Below, piece by piece: positions 62,382 through 64,000 of a stretch of DNA of 64,000 nucleotides. The notes under the pieces are model-generated. The model was not told the DNA's origin, did no database searches, and saw only the letters and a list, made by a program, of their open reading frames with translations. Every line of letters begins with the position of its first letter. Within the stretch, counting starts at the first letter, position 1. The DNA comes from Marifrigoribacter sp965178585 (lineage in GTDB: Bacteria; Bacteroidota; Bacteroidia; Flavobacteriales; Flavobacteriaceae). The stretch covers positions 1,798,001-1,862,000 of the forward strand of contig OZ238267.1 in assembly GCA_965178585.1 (NCBI GenBank), written 5' to 3'. The position numbers were made by a program, and so were the translations under genes.

Positions 62382-63158
62382 TTATAGAGTGATTTTTAAT
62401 GTGTCATACGCAAGGAATACATTTTCAGGAAGTTTTCTTTCTACTTCTTTATGATATCCAAGCAAATGACTAATATGGGTTAAATAAGCTTTTTTAGGTT
62501 GTATTTCTTCAATTAAATCAAGAGCTTCTTTTAAGGTCAAATGCGAGTGGTGCGGTTCATTTCGCAAAGCATTAATAACTAAAACTTCAGTTCCTTTAAT
62601 CTTCTGTATTTCTTCTTTAGCAATTGTTTTTACATCAGTTAAATAAGTAAAACCATCAATTTTAAAACCTAATACTGGTAATTCACCATGAAAAGCTTCA
62701 ATTGCAATTGTTTTTTTTCCTCCAATTTGGAAAGGCACATTTTTATCTATTTCAATTTCATCAATTGTTGGTGCTCCTGGGTATTTGTTTTCTTTTTCAA
62801 AAATATACGAAAATCGTTGATGCAAGTTTTCAAAAACCTTTTTATGAGCATAAAATGGAATATTTCCTTGTTCAAAATAAAAAGGTCTTATATCATCTAA
62901 TCCAGCAGTATGATCACTGTGTTCATGAGTTAGCAAAACACCATCTATTTTATTACAATTCTCCCTTAACATTTGCTGTCTAAAGTCGGGACCGCAGTCA
63001 ATTACATAATTATAATCATCCCAAGATAATAATATAGACACTCTTAATCTTTTATCTCTAGAATCCTTGCTTTTACAAACCGGGTGATTACTTGCAATAA
63101 CAGGGATTCCCTGTGAAGTTCCAGTTCCTAAAAAAGTTATTATAAAAGATGAATTCAT
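62382..63158 (-). CDS. MBL-fold metallohydrolase (PhnP/phosphodiesterase-like)
   Basis: This 258-residue protein has the metallo-beta-lactamase metal motif LTHEHSDHTAGLDD, then YVIDCGPDFRQQML upstream of it and TDVKTIAKEE and THISHLLGYH downstream, as in PhnP-type phosphodiesterases. PVCKSKDSRDKRLR near the N-terminus carries the Cys usual in this group. It should cleave a cyclic phosphate or similar ester, but the substrate is unknown. It is divergent from the following gene with 75 bases between. Confidence 0.9.
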   Translation of the reverse strand: MNSSFIITFLGTGTSQGIPVIASNHPVCKSKDSRDKRLRVSILLSWDDYNYVIDCGPDFRQQMLRENCNKIDGVLLTHEHSDHTAGLDDIRPFYFEQGNIPFYAHKKVFENLHQRFSYIFEKENKYPGAPTIDEIEIDKNVPFQIGGKKTIAIEAFHGELPVLGFKIDGFTYLTDVKTIAKEEIQKIKGTEVLVINALRNEPHHSHLTLKEALDLIEEIQPKKAYLTHISHLLGYHKEVERKLPENVFLAYDTLKITL

Positions 63159-63183
63159 GACAACAAAAATAGCAGTATTTATT

Positions 63184-63221
63184 TTGTTTCACTAGGGTAT
63201 TTAGTAACTTTGTCACAAAGT
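63184..63221 (+). promoter_or_regulatory. Putative promoter overlapping a perfect palindrome
   Basis: TTTTG (63182-63186) and TAACTTTG (63205-63212), spaced 18 bases, fit the Bacteroidota consensus well. ACTTTGT, C, ACAAAGT (63207-63221) is a perfect palindrome with a 1-base centre that overlaps the -7 box and the expected start of transcription. This is a good candidate operator for the gene downstream. Confidence 0.5.
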
Positions 63222-63233
63222 AAATAAACAGCT

Positions 63234-64000
63234 ATGTCGGTAACGATAACAGGAGATAAAGAGTTTGAAAACATTCCTTCAATAAAGAATAAAGCTCTTA
63301 GAATCAATTTAAATGAAAATATTTACGGCTCTTTTTCAGAAATTGGAGCTGGACAAGAAACAGTAAGAAACTTCTTTAGAGCAGGTGGTGCTTCAGGTAC
63401 GATTGCTAAGACGATGTCTGCTTACGATAAAGATTTCAGTGATTCCATATATGGTGTTCAAGATGATGGAAGGTATGTTACCGAATCCCGTTTAAAAAAA
63501 ATGTTAACTCATGAAATCGGTTTAATAGAAGAACGTCTTCCAAGAGATAAACATCCAGACCGATTATTTTTTTCTTATGCAAATACTGTTGCAACTATTG
63601 ATTTTGCAAAAAAATTTAAGGGACATGGTTGGGTAGGTATAAAATATCAAGTAGAGCCTGATGGTGAATATAACGAGATAGTTTTACATATTCGTTTTCA
63701 TGAAAATGAAGCAACACTTCAACAAAACACATTGGGAATTTTAGGTGTTAATTTAATTTATGGAGCTTTTTACAAATTTGATGAGCCAAAAAAATTACTC
63801 CGATATCTTTACGATCATATTGACCAAGACAAAATCGAGATAGATACTATTAATTTTTCTGGACCACAATTTAAAAATGTAGACAATCGATTAATGAGTC
63901 TACAGTTAGTAAAAAATAGCATGACCGAAGCTATTATGTTTGGCCCTGATGGTAATAACATTTTACCAGCTGCTATACTTTATAAAAAAAACATACTTGC
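63234..64000 (+). CDS. Conserved protein often labelled TonB-dependent receptor (partial)
   Basis: The frame from ATG 63234 stays open to the end, giving 255 residues; the C-terminus lies outside. It contains ENIYGSFSEIGAGQETVRNF and RAGGASGTIAKTMSAYDK, with SRLKKMLTHEIGLIEERL, INLIYGAFYKFDEPKK-like and INFSGPQF segments. I recall homologues about 480 residues long in Bacteroidota labelled TonB-dependent receptor. This label does not fit: there is no signal peptide, plug or barrel. The protein looks cytoplasmic and enzymatic; function unknown. Confidence 0.7.
   Translation, partial: MSVTITGDKEFENIPSIKNKALRINLNENIYGSFSEIGAGQETVRNFFRAGGASGTIAKTMSAYDKDFSDSIYGVQDDGRYVTESRLKKMLTHEIGLIEERLPRDKHPDRLFFSYANTVATIDFAKKFKGHGWVGIKYQVEPDGEYNEIVLHIRFHENEATLQQNTLGILGVNLIYGAFYKFDEPKKLLRYLYDHIDQDKIEIDTINFSGPQFKNVDNRLMSLQLVKNSMTEAIMFGPDGNNILPAAILYKKNIL

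Overview
The window looks like a piece of a marine-type Flavobacteriaceae (Bacteroidota) chromosome. The signs are low GC, near-universal TAA stops, TAnnTTTG-type -7 promoter boxes, an LpxC-FabZ fusion, PorX of the type IX secretion regulatory system, DUF5916 and TonB-receptor genes, and many small flavobacterial-only lipoproteins. Almost everything is core or housekeeping. I see no insertion sequence, prophage, integron, CRISPR array, tRNA or rRNA gene. No gene-free stretch exceeds 300 bases; the longest is about 286 bases (33901-34186) and holds a promoter.

Layout. 1-9.5 kb: a LolA-like secreted protein, a large secreted sortilin/BNR-repeat protein broken by an in-frame TGA, small conserved proteins, a tandem-OmpA protein, a helix-hairpin-helix protein also broken by TGA, and a sodium:solute symporter. 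9.6-16.3 kb: an SPFH/prohibitin protein, a membrane vWA-type protein, fabG, a divergent S9 peptidase lipoprotein, and sucD. 16.4-22.8 kb (minus strand): a lipid A/EF-P cluster transcribed as HD hydrolase, lpxD, lpxC-fabZ, lpxA, efp, a second lpxD-like gene and an NTF2-like gene. 23-34 kb: porX, tsaE, overlapping small membrane genes, ald, a frameshifted vWA/plug-domain gene, proline dehydrogenase divergent from aroB, an Lrp/AsnC regulator and an M14 carboxypeptidase. 34-42 kb: an HTH regulator, a lipoprotein, trmL, a VF530-type protein, mscL, parC, parE and ychF. 42-48 kb: a ferredoxin, an acyl-CoA reductase, the serine pathway pair serC-serA and DUF937. 47-51 kb: a probable metal-uptake cluster (small His/Cys membrane protein, TonB receptor, lipoprotein). 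51-64 kb: msrA-folE, DUF5916, a LolD-type ABC ATPase, a TIGR02757 protein, a repeat-bearing lipoprotein, a BatA-like protein overlapping a dihydroorotase-like pseudoenzyme, an esterase, an MBL hydrolase, and the start of a conserved gene that runs off the end.

The most unusual signal is gene interruption. Two otherwise well-preserved genes are each cut by one in-frame TGA where homologues would be expected to have glycine (GGA), with conserved reading frame continuing past it. By my reading the only other TGA stops in the window are four whose stop codon overlaps the next gene's start. A third gene has a one-base frameshift in an A tract. Sequence error, recent decay and UGA recoding or readthrough must be told apart. 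Other points of interest are a dihydroorotase-like protein that has lost its zinc histidines, a barrel-less protein joining vWA and TonB-plug domains, an in-frame Gly/Asn hexanucleotide repeat inside a predicted domain loop, and several palindromic or direct-repeat candidate operators.
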